This document shows, piece after piece, positions 18,382-25,861 of a DNA stretch of 53,594 nucleotides. Numbering within the stretch: the stretch's first letter is position 1; every line of letters begins with the position of its first letter. Under the pieces are notes generated by a model. That model saw only the letters and a list, made by a program, of their open reading frames with translations, ran no database searches and was not told the DNA's origin. The stretch comes from Legionella sp. (lineage in GTDB: Bacteria > Pseudomonadota > Gammaproteobacteria > Legionellales > Legionellaceae). The DNA lies in the NCBI GenBank assembly GCA_013697625.1, contig JACCWN010000070.1:1-53594 (forward strand), read 5' to 3'. Made by a program: the position numbers and the translations under genes.

Positions 18382-18390
18382 GAGATGAAC

Positions 18391-18846
18391 ATGATGGATA
18401 TTTATGAATATTTAGAAATGGATCACAAAAAAGTGAGTCAATTATTCAAACAATTTAAAAAAGCACCTAGCAAACGTAAGCTTGACATAGCCAGATTCAT
18501 TGCTGATGAACTGCTGGTTCATGCCAAATCTGAACAAGAAACCCTTTATAAGTTCCTTGAGGAACACTCTGAAAATAAAGGCGAGGCCCTTCATGGTTGG
18601 AAAGAGCATGAAGAAATAGAAAAGCTCATCAAAACATTTGACCACCAAACCCTTCCTGAAAACACCTTGATAATACAAGTAGAGAAACTTGAAAAACTTG
18701 TACGCCATCATGTAATTGAAGAGGAAGGGGTTTTATTTAGAAGAGCAAGGAAAGTTCTATCTGCCGAACAAAGTTATGCTATTAAAGAATTAATGCATGA
18801 CTTAAAACACCAATTACTAATAAAAAGACTTAAAGAAGTTTTTTAA
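18391..18846 (+). CDS. Hemerythrin-like domain protein
   Basis: About 151 residues forming a four-helix bundle. Potential iron ligands are in YEYLEMDHKKV, ELLVHAKSEQETLY, HGWKEHEEIEKL and VRHHVIEEEGVLF, the H..., H...E, H...E, H...E pattern of bacterial hemerythrins that bind O2, NO or iron. The start at 18391 is chosen because GGAG lies six nt before it; an ATG at 18385 is too close to that site. It directly follows the Zn-dehydrogenase gene. Such proteins are often stress-induced. Function inferred from family. Confidence 0.82.
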   Translation: MMDIYEYLEMDHKKVSQLFKQFKKAPSKRKLDIARFIADELLVHAKSEQETLYKFLEEHSENKGEALHGWKEHEEIEKLIKTFDHQTLPENTLIIQVEKLEKLVRHHVIEEEGVLFRRARKVLSAEQSYAIKELMHDLKHQLLIKRLKEVF

Positions 18847-18994
18847 TCGGCACCAATGTTTAGATAAAAGTCACCTTCAAGGGTGACCATAAAATGCAGG
18901 GGCTTGTGGAAAAAAAAGCAATTGATGGGTATTTTTGATACCATGGATGAACAAACAGAATATATTCTGAGGTCATCTCATTATTTGAGTATCA

Positions 18995-20554
18995 ATGAAC
19001 CCATTGCGCCAAAAGAAAATTTTAATTTTAGACTGCCAATCCACAGGCATACAGGCAAAAACTGCTCATTTACTACAAATAGGCTGGAGTTTGATTGATT
19101 GTCTTCAAGATAAAGAACCAATCATTGAGAGCTGGATTTTAAAATTACCTCAAAATGAAGAAATTCCCAAAAAAATCATGCATATGCAACAACTTACGCC
19201 GGCAGATATTCTTAGAAGTGTTGAGCCCCAGCTTGTTTTTAATTCTTTACAACAATCCTTAGGAACATTGGATACAAATCCCATGGTTGTGGCCCATTAC
19301 GCACAATTTGAGCAGCGTTTCTTAAAACAATTGTATGGTGTCTTTACTGGCACAGAGGTTTTGGATTTTAGACTGATATGTACACAAAAAATTAGCAAAC
19401 GTTTGCTGCCTAATCTACCAAGTCATACCTTAAAAGCCTTTTCTGGGTACTTAAAAATAGAAAATGGACCAAGATATGATGTAAAATCGCATGTAGCCAT
19501 GACTATAACCATCTGGCAGCAATTGGTATCCAAGTTAGAAGCAATTGGTATTACCTGTGATGCAAGCCTAACTCAGTGGCTAAATCAAAAAAACAAAACC
19601 CCAAAGCCTTGTCAGTTTGAATATAATATTGAACGATTGATAAGATTAGAGTTTTCAACCAAACCAGGTGTCTATAAAATGCTTGCAAGGGACAAAACAA
19701 TTCTTTATGTTGGCAAAGCAACGTCCCTAAAATCACGGGTAAATTCATACTTTCGAGGTGTAAAAAATAGAGATAGACGTATTTTGGAAATGTTGGCCCA
19801 GGTATGGCATATTGAAACCATAGAATGTGAAACGCCCTTAGAAGCCGCTTTACTCGAATCTGATGAAATAAAAAAATATAACCCACCTTACAATATTTTG
19901 CTTAAATCAAAAGAAAGAACCCTTTGCTTTTTTAATCATGCGTATACGCAACAGACTGAAACAAAAAATGACCTTTTTTTAAATGGTCCTTACAAACCAA
20001 CAGATTGCTTGTTGAGCTTGTTGTCATTGCTAAATGCCCTAAAGTCCAATATATCCTTTCATTTTTTTACACAAACCATTCCACAAGACATGTTACACAG
20101 GGCGTGGGATCTTTTTCTTTACAACAATTTTTTAAATGAAAGCAGTTTAGAGTTTTTAGATAATAGACGTTTATTGGCCATTGGATACCGGCTATTATTA
20201 GCCTTTGAAAAAAAACATGGGCGGGGTAGCTTTGAAAAATGGTGGGGGAAAGAAAAGAAAGACAACCCACCAGATGATTTGAGTGAGGAACAAGAACTTG
20301 CAGGAAAAATTGCCCGTCTATTCATACGCGCGGCTGAATCTATGCGAAAAAGTAGGCAGATTCAACATTTATATAATTCTAAGCTTATAATAGTAGCAAC
20401 TAAAAAAAACCTGTGCATTGTCAATGGTGATATTATAAACGACAGGCTTGCAGCGTCCTCTTTAAAAAGCCCAAGCCAATTCACAATTCAGCAGTATGAC
20501 AGGCTATCCATCTTACTATCGGCAAAAAATAAAAACCAAGTGAAGTTTGTCTAA
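18995..20554 (+). CDS. DnaQ-like exonuclease fused to a GIY-YIG (UvrC/Cho-like) nuclease
   Basis: 519 residues. Residues 1-180 have a DEDD-exonuclease fold (ILILDCQSTG, VVAHYAQFEQRFL, HTLKAFSGYL), but the catalytic acids look altered: D-x-E reads D-C-Q, the HNA.FD-like motif ends in FE, and no clear final H.....D is present. Residues about 215-300 are a complete GIY-YIG domain: KPGVYKMLARDKTILYVGKA, Arg in LKSRVNSYF and Glu in LLESDEIKKYNPPYN. The remaining 220 residues are UvrC-C-like but lack a recognised RNase H core. Similar fusions process damaged DNA (Cho incises 3' of lesions). A helicase gene follows after 24 nt, strongly suggesting joint action in repair or in defence. Confidence 0.8.
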   Translation: MNPLRQKKILILDCQSTGIQAKTAHLLQIGWSLIDCLQDKEPIIESWILKLPQNEEIPKKIMHMQQLTPADILRSVEPQLVFNSLQQSLGTLDTNPMVVAHYAQFEQRFLKQLYGVFTGTEVLDFRLICTQKISKRLLPNLPSHTLKAFSGYLKIENGPRYDVKSHVAMTITIWQQLVSKLEAIGITCDASLTQWLNQKNKTPKPCQFEYNIERLIRLEFSTKPGVYKMLARDKTILYVGKATSLKSRVNSYFRGVKNRDRRILEMLAQVWHIETIECETPLEAALLESDEIKKYNPPYNILLKSKERTLCFFNHAYTQQTETKNDLFLNGPYKPTDCLLSLLSLLNALKSNISFHFFTQTIPQDMLHRAWDLFLYNNFLNESSLEFLDNRRLLAIGYRLLLAFEKKHGRGSFEKWWGKEKKDNPPDDLSEEQELAGKIARLFIRAAESMRKSRQIQHLYNSKLIIVATKKNLCIVNGDIINDRLAASSLKSPSQFTIQQYDRLSILLSAKNKNQVKFV

Positions 20555-20578
20555 GCCTTGTTGAGGATTTAGGGTGAC

Positions 20579-22981
20579 ATGAATAAAAACAGCATTTCTT
20601 TATCAGTTGTGGATTTTGCACTCCCCTCACCTTTGGTTGGTAGCATTGATACCTATTCAGGTTTGGGCAACAGGTCAACATTGGCTATGAAAGTCCATCA
20701 AGACATCCAATCAACGAAAAAACAAGCGCATCCAGAGTATATTTTTGAAGTCCAAATACAGCATGCATTTACATACAAAGGAATGGTTTTCAATATTTCA
20801 GGAAGAATGGATGGACTGTATAAGCAAGCCATTAGTCGCATAGAAGAAATTAAAACTGCTTTTGATTGTCAATCACTCATCTCAAAGCTTGGGAACGGAT
20901 ATTTTACCCATCCTTATTGGTTACAAATTCAAATGTATGGATACATGCATTGGCTTAATACAAAGGAAAGTCCCAACCTGAATTTATTGATTGTTGCTTT
21001 AGGTGATAAAAAAAGCACATCCTTGCCAATTACTTTTGATGTAAAGGCCATTGAATTGTGGCTAAATAAGCGCCTTGAAGATTTATATCAAGAAGTTAAA
21101 CATTCTAAACAAAGAATGGCGCATAGAAAAAAAGAAAGCACAAAATTGCTATTTCCTTTTGATACACCCCGGCCATTTCAGGCAGACTTAATTGCTTCGG
21201 TTACTCAACATCTGAGTAACAAGCACCCAATGTTGATACAAGCGCCCACAGGGCTTGGCAAATCTGTAGGGATTTTATTTCCTGTACTTAAAGATGCTTT
21301 AAAAAGAGGTCAGAAAACCATTTATGTCACCCCGAAAAACAGTCAACATCAAATTGCATTAAATACCCTTCAACAATTTCAGAGGAAAGGTTCAGCCTGT
21401 AAATCGCTGGTTCTGACTTCCAAAAAAAAATTATGCATGAAAAATGAACCCTTATGCAATGCCAGATATTGTGAGTTTGCAGAAGATCACTATACCAAGT
21501 GTACAAGTCATAACTTGACCTCAAAACTTAGGCAACATCAAAATCTTGATTTTGCCCTATTTAAAAAAATGGCTACAGATTATAAGGTGTGTCCATATGA
21601 ATTACAGATAGATAGCATTGCATTGGTAGATGTCGTGGTAGCAGATTACAATTATGTTTTTTCCCCCAGCAGTATGGGCTCGAAAGTGGTCCTTCCAGCC
21701 CTTGGGGAAAAAGGCAAGCCCAGTTTAGTGATTGATGAAGCGCACAATGTGCCCCAGCGAAGTATGGATTATTACTCCCCTTCTCTAGAATCCTCTTTTT
21801 TCTGGAATATACAAGCTGCCAATCAAAAATTTCCGCACAGATTTCAACAAAAATTTAATAAAATAATAAGTCAATGTCTGGATGTGATTGATAGTTGTGC
21901 GACTCCTCAATCAACAGCCAATCACATCCTTACACCCTCATTGACGGTTTTCAAAGCACAAGAACAAAAACTCTATGAATTCCTGATCTCCTATTTGGAA
22001 TCAGAAGTGGTCATTGAACTTGAAGATCCAATTCTAAAGATGTACCATTATTGGGCTGATTTTACTTCAATTTTAGAGTGTGTTCAGGAACTGGATGAGG
22101 GGTTTTTTATTTTCTTTAACCCCGCAACACGTTCTATAAAAATGTCCTGCTGTGATGCCTCCTCCTTTTTGAAAGAACATTATAAAAACTTTCAACAAGT
22201 CATTGGATTCTCGGCAACTTTAAAACCATTTGTATATTACAGCCAATTGATGGGCTTACACAGTCCTAAGTTACATACCGAAGAATTTGCATCCCCTTTT
22301 CCCGCCTCAAAAAGAAAGCTTTTGATTATTCCTCAAGTCTCTACTAAGTACAGTCAGCGTCCTGCAAATTATCCAAAGATAGTTGATGTTATCATGCGCA
22401 CGGCCAGACTTAATCCAGGCAATTATTTTGTTTTCTTTCCAAGTTTTGATTTTTTGAATACTGTGTATGCCTTATTTTTATCTTTATCAGAGCCGCAATT
22501 TACCTTGCTACGACAGCAAAAAAATATGCTACAAACGGAAGTTAATACCTATTTAGAAAGACTCAAGCAGACAGATCGTGCTCATTTATTTTTTGCAGTT
22601 CAAGGTGGCATATTTGCCGAAGGCATTGATTATATTGGTAATCTTGCAATAGGTGCCTTTATAGTAGGTCCCCCTTTGCCTATGTATGATTGGGAGCGCG
22701 AACAGAAAAGACTGTATTATGAGCAACATTATAAAGAGGGGCAACAATATGCCTACATCTATCCTGCCATGGCCAAAGCCGTACAGGCGGCTGGTAGAGT
22801 GATACGTTCTGAAACAGATAAGGGTATTATTATATTAATGGACAACCGATTTTTGCAGCAGGAATACAGTCACTGTATGCCTGTAGATTGGTTTGAATAC
22901 AAACCGCATGAATTGGTTTCTACTTCTATCCTTAAAGATCTTAGATTATTTTGGGAAAGTACAGAAGCTACTGACATTTGA
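20579..22981 (+). CDS. XPD/DinG-type iron-sulfur DNA helicase with N-terminal PD-(D/E)XK-like nuclease domain
   Basis: 800 residues. Residues about 40-165 resemble a Cas4/RecB-type nuclease: FNISGRMDGLYK, then RIEEIKTAF (D...E-x-K core) and a later IQMYGYMHW helix (Q..Y). The helicase has Walker A APTGLGKSVGILF, a four-Cys iron-sulfur insert (KKLCMKNEPLCNARYC, with a later YKVCPYE), DEAH box VIDEAHNVP, SATL motif GFSATLKPF and motif VI VQAAGRVIRSETDKGI. This is superfamily 2, 5'-3' polarity by family. The fusion of Cas4-like nuclease and XPD helicase is known in some bacterial helicases of about 750-850 residues. Operon partner of the exonuclease/GIY-YIG protein. Confidence 0.85.
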   Translation: MNKNSISLSVVDFALPSPLVGSIDTYSGLGNRSTLAMKVHQDIQSTKKQAHPEYIFEVQIQHAFTYKGMVFNISGRMDGLYKQAISRIEEIKTAFDCQSLISKLGNGYFTHPYWLQIQMYGYMHWLNTKESPNLNLLIVALGDKKSTSLPITFDVKAIELWLNKRLEDLYQEVKHSKQRMAHRKKESTKLLFPFDTPRPFQADLIASVTQHLSNKHPMLIQAPTGLGKSVGILFPVLKDALKRGQKTIYVTPKNSQHQIALNTLQQFQRKGSACKSLVLTSKKKLCMKNEPLCNARYCEFAEDHYTKCTSHNLTSKLRQHQNLDFALFKKMATDYKVCPYELQIDSIALVDVVVADYNYVFSPSSMGSKVVLPALGEKGKPSLVIDEAHNVPQRSMDYYSPSLESSFFWNIQAANQKFPHRFQQKFNKIISQCLDVIDSCATPQSTANHILTPSLTVFKAQEQKLYEFLISYLESEVVIELEDPILKMYHYWADFTSILECVQELDEGFFIFFNPATRSIKMSCCDASSFLKEHYKNFQQVIGFSATLKPFVYYSQLMGLHSPKLHTEEFASPFPASKRKLLIIPQVSTKYSQRPANYPKIVDVIMRTARLNPGNYFVFFPSFDFLNTVYALFLSLSEPQFTLLRQQKNMLQTEVNTYLERLKQTDRAHLFFAVQGGIFAEGIDYIGNLAIGAFIVGPPLPMYDWEREQKRLYYEQHYKEGQQYAYIYPAMAKAVQAAGRVIRSETDKGIIILMDNRFLQQEYSHCMPVDWFEYKPHELVSTSILKDLRLFWESTEATDI

Positions 22982-23033
22982 CCCTCATCTAGCCTATCCT
23001 TGGTTTTCGACATATCAAGAGAAATTGTAGATA

Positions 23034-23076
23034 CTTTGTGCTGGACAATTTTTTAAAAAGCAGTCCAGCACCAAAG
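23034..23076 (+). terminator. Hairpin downstream of the helicase operon
   Basis: TGCTGGAC and GTCCAGCA form a perfect 8-bp stem, extended by CTTTG/CAAAG with a bulge, around a 16-nt A+T-rich loop. There is no T-run directly after it. Position, 52 nt after the helicase stop, suggests a transcript end or a stabilising 3' hairpin. Confidence 0.4.
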
Positions 23077-23187
23077 GCTATCTTTAAGATATATAACCTG
23101 CAATTAATATTTTCTTTGGAGTTGAGTAGCCAAACTAGAGTGCATGGGCTGTGGGAGAAAAACTGTTCTTAATCTAGACCTCAGAAT

Positions 23188-23208
23188 GCCTCGGGCATAC
23201 CGAGGCAG
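23188..23208. terminator. Perfect TGCCTCGG hairpin, terminator-like
   Basis: TGCCTCGG, GCATA and CCGAGGCA make a perfect 8-bp stem with a 5-nt loop. A second palindrome (TAGGGCG ... CGCCCTA, about 23214-23239) follows. They lie between convergent genes (helicase and the small exported Cys protein) and could act as bidirectional terminators, though T-runs are weak. Confidence 0.4.
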
Positions 23209-23276
23209 GTAGGTAGGGCGCAATTATCAACACGCCCTATATAATTGTAATATTATGAGTTAACTATATATTTTTT

Positions 23277-23525
23277 TTATTGTTGTACTACGCATGTGAT
23301 TTTAGTGCAATCACGGCAATTTTCCTTTGCCTTGCCAAATACCATTGAACCTTCTCCATATAGTTTAGCCATTTGGTCGTCCGCTGTTTTTTCAGCATCT
23401 GTACCAGCACTGCTGGCATTGGTTGTACAATTCCATTTTGCATCGGCGCTGGTATTGGCTGCAAAACTTGTAGACATGGTTAGAGCTAAACAACAGCCAC
23501 TCAACATCATTGTTATTTTATTCAT
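23277..23525 (-). CDS. Small exported cysteine-containing protein
   Basis: 82 residues, with AAAGGAGAAGG before the ATG. MNKITMMLSGCCLALTMSTS followed by FA is a signal peptide. The mature 60-residue domain has four cysteines (KWNCTT, KENCRDCTKITC), likely two disulfides formed in the periplasm. No family recognised. Convergent with the helicase operon. Confidence 0.6.
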   Translation of the reverse strand: MNKITMMLSGCCLALTMSTSFAANTSADAKWNCTTNASSAGTDAEKTADDQMAKLYGEGSMVFGKAKENCRDCTKITCVVQQ

Positions 23526-23695
23526 TTCCTTCTCCTTTGTGTTGTGATTGGTGCGCTTTCATTTAAAATTGAACTAGTTATTCTTCTACGACTCAACATG
23601 ATAATCAAGTGTTTCAACCATCATTCTTAAAATATATAATTTTATAGTCTGGTTTCAATGAAAATAGCCCTGCTGCTTGCATAATCATAATAAAT

Positions 23696-24568
23696 TTAAC
23701 CATTTACAATAACCCCACCATTTGGGTGCAACACTTGACCTGTCATGTAAGAAGAGTCTTCTGAAGCAAGAAATACATAGGAAGGAGCAATTTCATAGGG
23801 TTGTGCAGCACGCTTCATAGGTACTTGGTTGCCAAATTCCGCCACCTCTTTTGCATTGAAACTGGCAGGTATTAAAGGTGTCCAGACTGGGCCAGGTGCA
23901 ACTGCATTAACGCGTATACCTTTGTGTACTAAACTTTGTGAAAGAGAGCGGGTAAAGGCAACAATAGCACCTTTTGTGGATGAATAATCAATCAGATGAT
24001 CACTTCCTTTATAGGCAGTAACCGAAGCCGTATTGATGATTACATCCCCTTTCTTAAAATAAGGTAATATGGCTTTTATCATGAAAAAATAAGAGAAAAA
24101 ATTTGTTTTAAAGGTAGCCTCAAATTGTTTATCGCTGATATCTTTGACATCCTCTTGAGGATGTTGTTCAGCACAATTGTTCACAAGGATATTGGGTTCA
24201 GAACAAATTTTTAAGATTTTTTTAATTAAGGCATTACAGTTTCGACTGGTTTGTAAGTTGCCTGAGTAAAGCCAACAAGATGTTCCCAATTCTTCAACCA
24301 AGGTTTTTGTTTTCTCCGCATCTTCATGTTCATTTAAATAATGAATGATTACATCAGCCCCTTCTAAAGCAAAAGCACAAGCAACAGCGCGCCCAATGCC
24401 ACTATCGCCACCAGTAATGATTGCCGTTTTACCAGCTAATTTATCACTGCCTCGATAATAAGTTGCTAAATATTGAGGTTGTGGATGCATTTTGGATTCA
24501 AGGCCCGGTTGTTTGTTTTGATGCTGTCTGGGTTGTTGTGTTGGGTCTTTTTTCATCCTGATGTCCAT
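23696..24568 (-). CDS. SDR-family oxidoreductase (YghA-like)
   Basis: About 290 residues. A polar N-terminal extension (QQPRQHQNKQPGLESKM) precedes the Rossmann fold AIITGGDSGIGRAVACAFA (TGxxxGIG), ILVNNCAEQHPQ (NNAG-like motif reading NNCA), catalytic Ser in INTASVTAYKG and the YSSTKGAIVAF Y...K pair; VNAVAPGPVWTPLIPA and SYMTGQVLHPNGG complete the pattern. The extension and order match the YghA/YdaD type linked to general stress in many bacteria. NAD(P)-dependent reduction; substrate unknown. The start is uncertain: ATG 24568, 24556 and 24619 are all in frame, and no clear ribosome site decides. Confidence 0.82.
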   Translation of the reverse strand: MDIRMKKDPTQQPRQHQNKQPGLESKMHPQPQYLATYYRGSDKLAGKTAIITGGDSGIGRAVACAFALEGADVIIHYLNEHEDAEKTKTLVEELGTSCWLYSGNLQTSRNCNALIKKILKICSEPNILVNNCAEQHPQEDVKDISDKQFEATFKTNFFSYFFMIKAILPYFKKGDVIINTASVTAYKGSDHLIDYSSTKGAIVAFTRSLSQSLVHKGIRVNAVAPGPVWTPLIPASFNAKEVAEFGNQVPMKRAAQPYEIAPSYVFLASEDSSYMTGQVLHPNGGVIVNG

Positions 24569-24670
24569 AATAACTTTTAATAAGTATAGAAGGTATTTTC
24601 CATTTTGGTTTCTCATCATCTACTATTATTTGCACTATTTTTTTTGTATATCTTTAAGATGCATCTATAG

Positions 24671-24708
24671 AAAAAAATCAGTAACCGTTATATTATAAAC
24701 GGTTACTG
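24671..24708 (-). terminator. Rho-independent terminator of the glycine-zipper stress gene
   Basis: On the minus strand CAGTAACCGTT and AACGGTTACTG form an 11-bp stem with an 8-nt loop (24679-24708), followed by ATTTTTTT (24671-24678). It begins 10 nt after the stop codon of the gene ending at 24718. A textbook intrinsic terminator. Confidence 0.85.
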
Positions 24709-24717
24709 ATATAGGTA

Positions 24718-25218
24718 TTAAGCGCGATATCTAGACCAAGAATTAGACAAATCACTATTAGAATTGGTTTCATTAATTCCTAAAAGAATACCACCGGATT
24801 TGATATCAGATTCAAATCTTTTGGCCTTGTCTTCAGGAATTCCCCAACCTACCATTGCCCCTACTAATCCTCCAGCAATACTTCCGGCACCAGCACCAGC
24901 TAGCCCAGCTGCCAATGGACCTGCCACTATCAACCCTAACCCAGGAATGATAAGGCTTGTACCAATTGCGGCGATCGCTGCTACTAAGCCGCCTACTGCA
25001 GCACCAGTAGCACTGCCCACTGCGGCTCCTTGTGAAGCTTTAGAGCCTTCTTTTACTAGTACGGAGTCATAATATTTCTTTTTTGAATCTTCAGACATGA
25101 TTACATTGATGTCTTGTGGCTTATATCCAGCATCAATAGCATCTTGATACGCTTTTTCTGCTGATTCTCTGTCTTTGAAGATTTCTGTAGTGAGATATAA
25201 GTCTTTATTATCAGTCAT
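24718..25218 (-). CDS. General-stress-type protein with glycine-zipper membrane region
   Basis: 166 residues. Residues 1-55 (TTEIFKDRESAEKAYQDAID then AGYKPQDINVIMSED) resemble the general-stress-protein-17M/YflT-type sensing domain. Residues about 60-130 are a Gly/Ala-rich hydrophobic zipper (AAVGSATGAAVGGLVAAIAA; LAGAGAGSIAGGLVGAMVG) that could pack as membrane helices. A short charged segment with FESDIKSGGILLGI closes the domain. AAGGGTAAT precedes the ATG, and an intrinsic terminator follows. Probably membrane-associated; stress role inferred from family and neighbours (YqjD-like gene just upstream). Confidence 0.65.
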   Translation of the reverse strand: MTDNKDLYLTTEIFKDRESAEKAYQDAIDAGYKPQDINVIMSEDSKKKYYDSVLVKEGSKASQGAAVGSATGAAVGGLVAAIAAIGTSLIIPGLGLIVAGPLAAGLAGAGAGSIAGGLVGAMVGWGIPEDKAKRFESDIKSGGILLGINETNSNSDLSNSWSRYRA

Positions 25219-25244
25219 GATATTACCCTTATTTATTATTATTA

Positions 25245-25514
25245 TTATTTCATTAACTTTGAAACGATATAGCCAAGTCCTGCTGCTACAAGAACAGATG
25301 TTAATGGTTTGTTTTTTACCATATCTGACAACACTTCGGTTTGCTCAGATGCAGCGTCACGCATTTGATAAGCCTTCTTTTTGCCTTCATCATATAAATC
25401 TCCAGCAACGTCTTTGGCTTGGTCTGCATATGATTGAGTTTTGTTTTTTGCGCTTTCATACATAGACGAGGCGTCATTTTTCATATCATTTTTACTTTTT
25501 TCAAAATTGTTCAT
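25245..25514 (-). CDS. YqjD/ElaB-like (DUF883) ribosome-associated membrane protein
   Basis: 89 residues. Residues 1-65 are a charged amphipathic helix (MKNDASSMYESAKNKTQSYA, DQAKDVAGDLYDEGKKKAYQ), and the C-terminus is a single hydrophobic helix (PLTSVLVAAGLGYIVSKLM). This matches the YqjD/ElaB/YgaM group of inner-membrane proteins of stationary phase that tether ribosomes. AAGGAG at ideal distance supports the ATG at 25514. The gene lies 26 nt upstream of the glycine-zipper stress gene, with which it is probably co-transcribed. Confidence 0.72.
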   Translation of the reverse strand: MNNFEKSKNDMKNDASSMYESAKNKTQSYADQAKDVAGDLYDEGKKKAYQMRDAASEQTEVLSDMVKNKPLTSVLVAAGLGYIVSKLMK

Positions 25515-25861
25515 GTTAGCTCCTTGGTTAAAAAATCTTTATAGTCAGTGAATTAAGTCCTAATATAATAGGAAAAGTCATTTCTGTCAAATAAAAATTT
25601 TATCGATTGTCACAAATAAATAACTCAACTATTTTGACATAACTGTCTATATAGCATTCGTTCATAATGATAAGAAAGGTCACTATTAAAAACATTCCTT
25701 ATGAATTTAAATTGTAGTTTACATTTTGTTTTTCTGTTGGAATTTTCTGAGAAATTTTGCATCCATCATGTAAATCTATACCTTTCTAAAATCTTTACCA
25801 CTTCAAATATATACTATAATTGATAATTAAGAATTCAAACAGTACTTGTCGTGGGGAACTA
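25515..25861. promoter_or_regulatory. Divergent intergenic region between YqjD-like and AI-2E-type genes
   Basis: About 350 nt, very A+T-rich. It must contain the promoters of the leftward stress operon and the rightward transporter. A TATAAT at 25815-25820 is a candidate -10 element for the transporter, with no convincing -35 at 17 nt. No other gene is seen. Confidence 0.35.

Noticed and set aside
18883..19098. 71-codon frame before the exonuclease/GIY-YIG gene
   Set aside because: It overlaps the true start, and its distal part is the shifted reading of the exonuclease DNA.
23188..23239. Two adjacent G+C-rich hairpins as a mobile REP element
   Set aside because: Position between convergent genes and differing sequences fit terminators better; no similarity to the 36355-36525 element.
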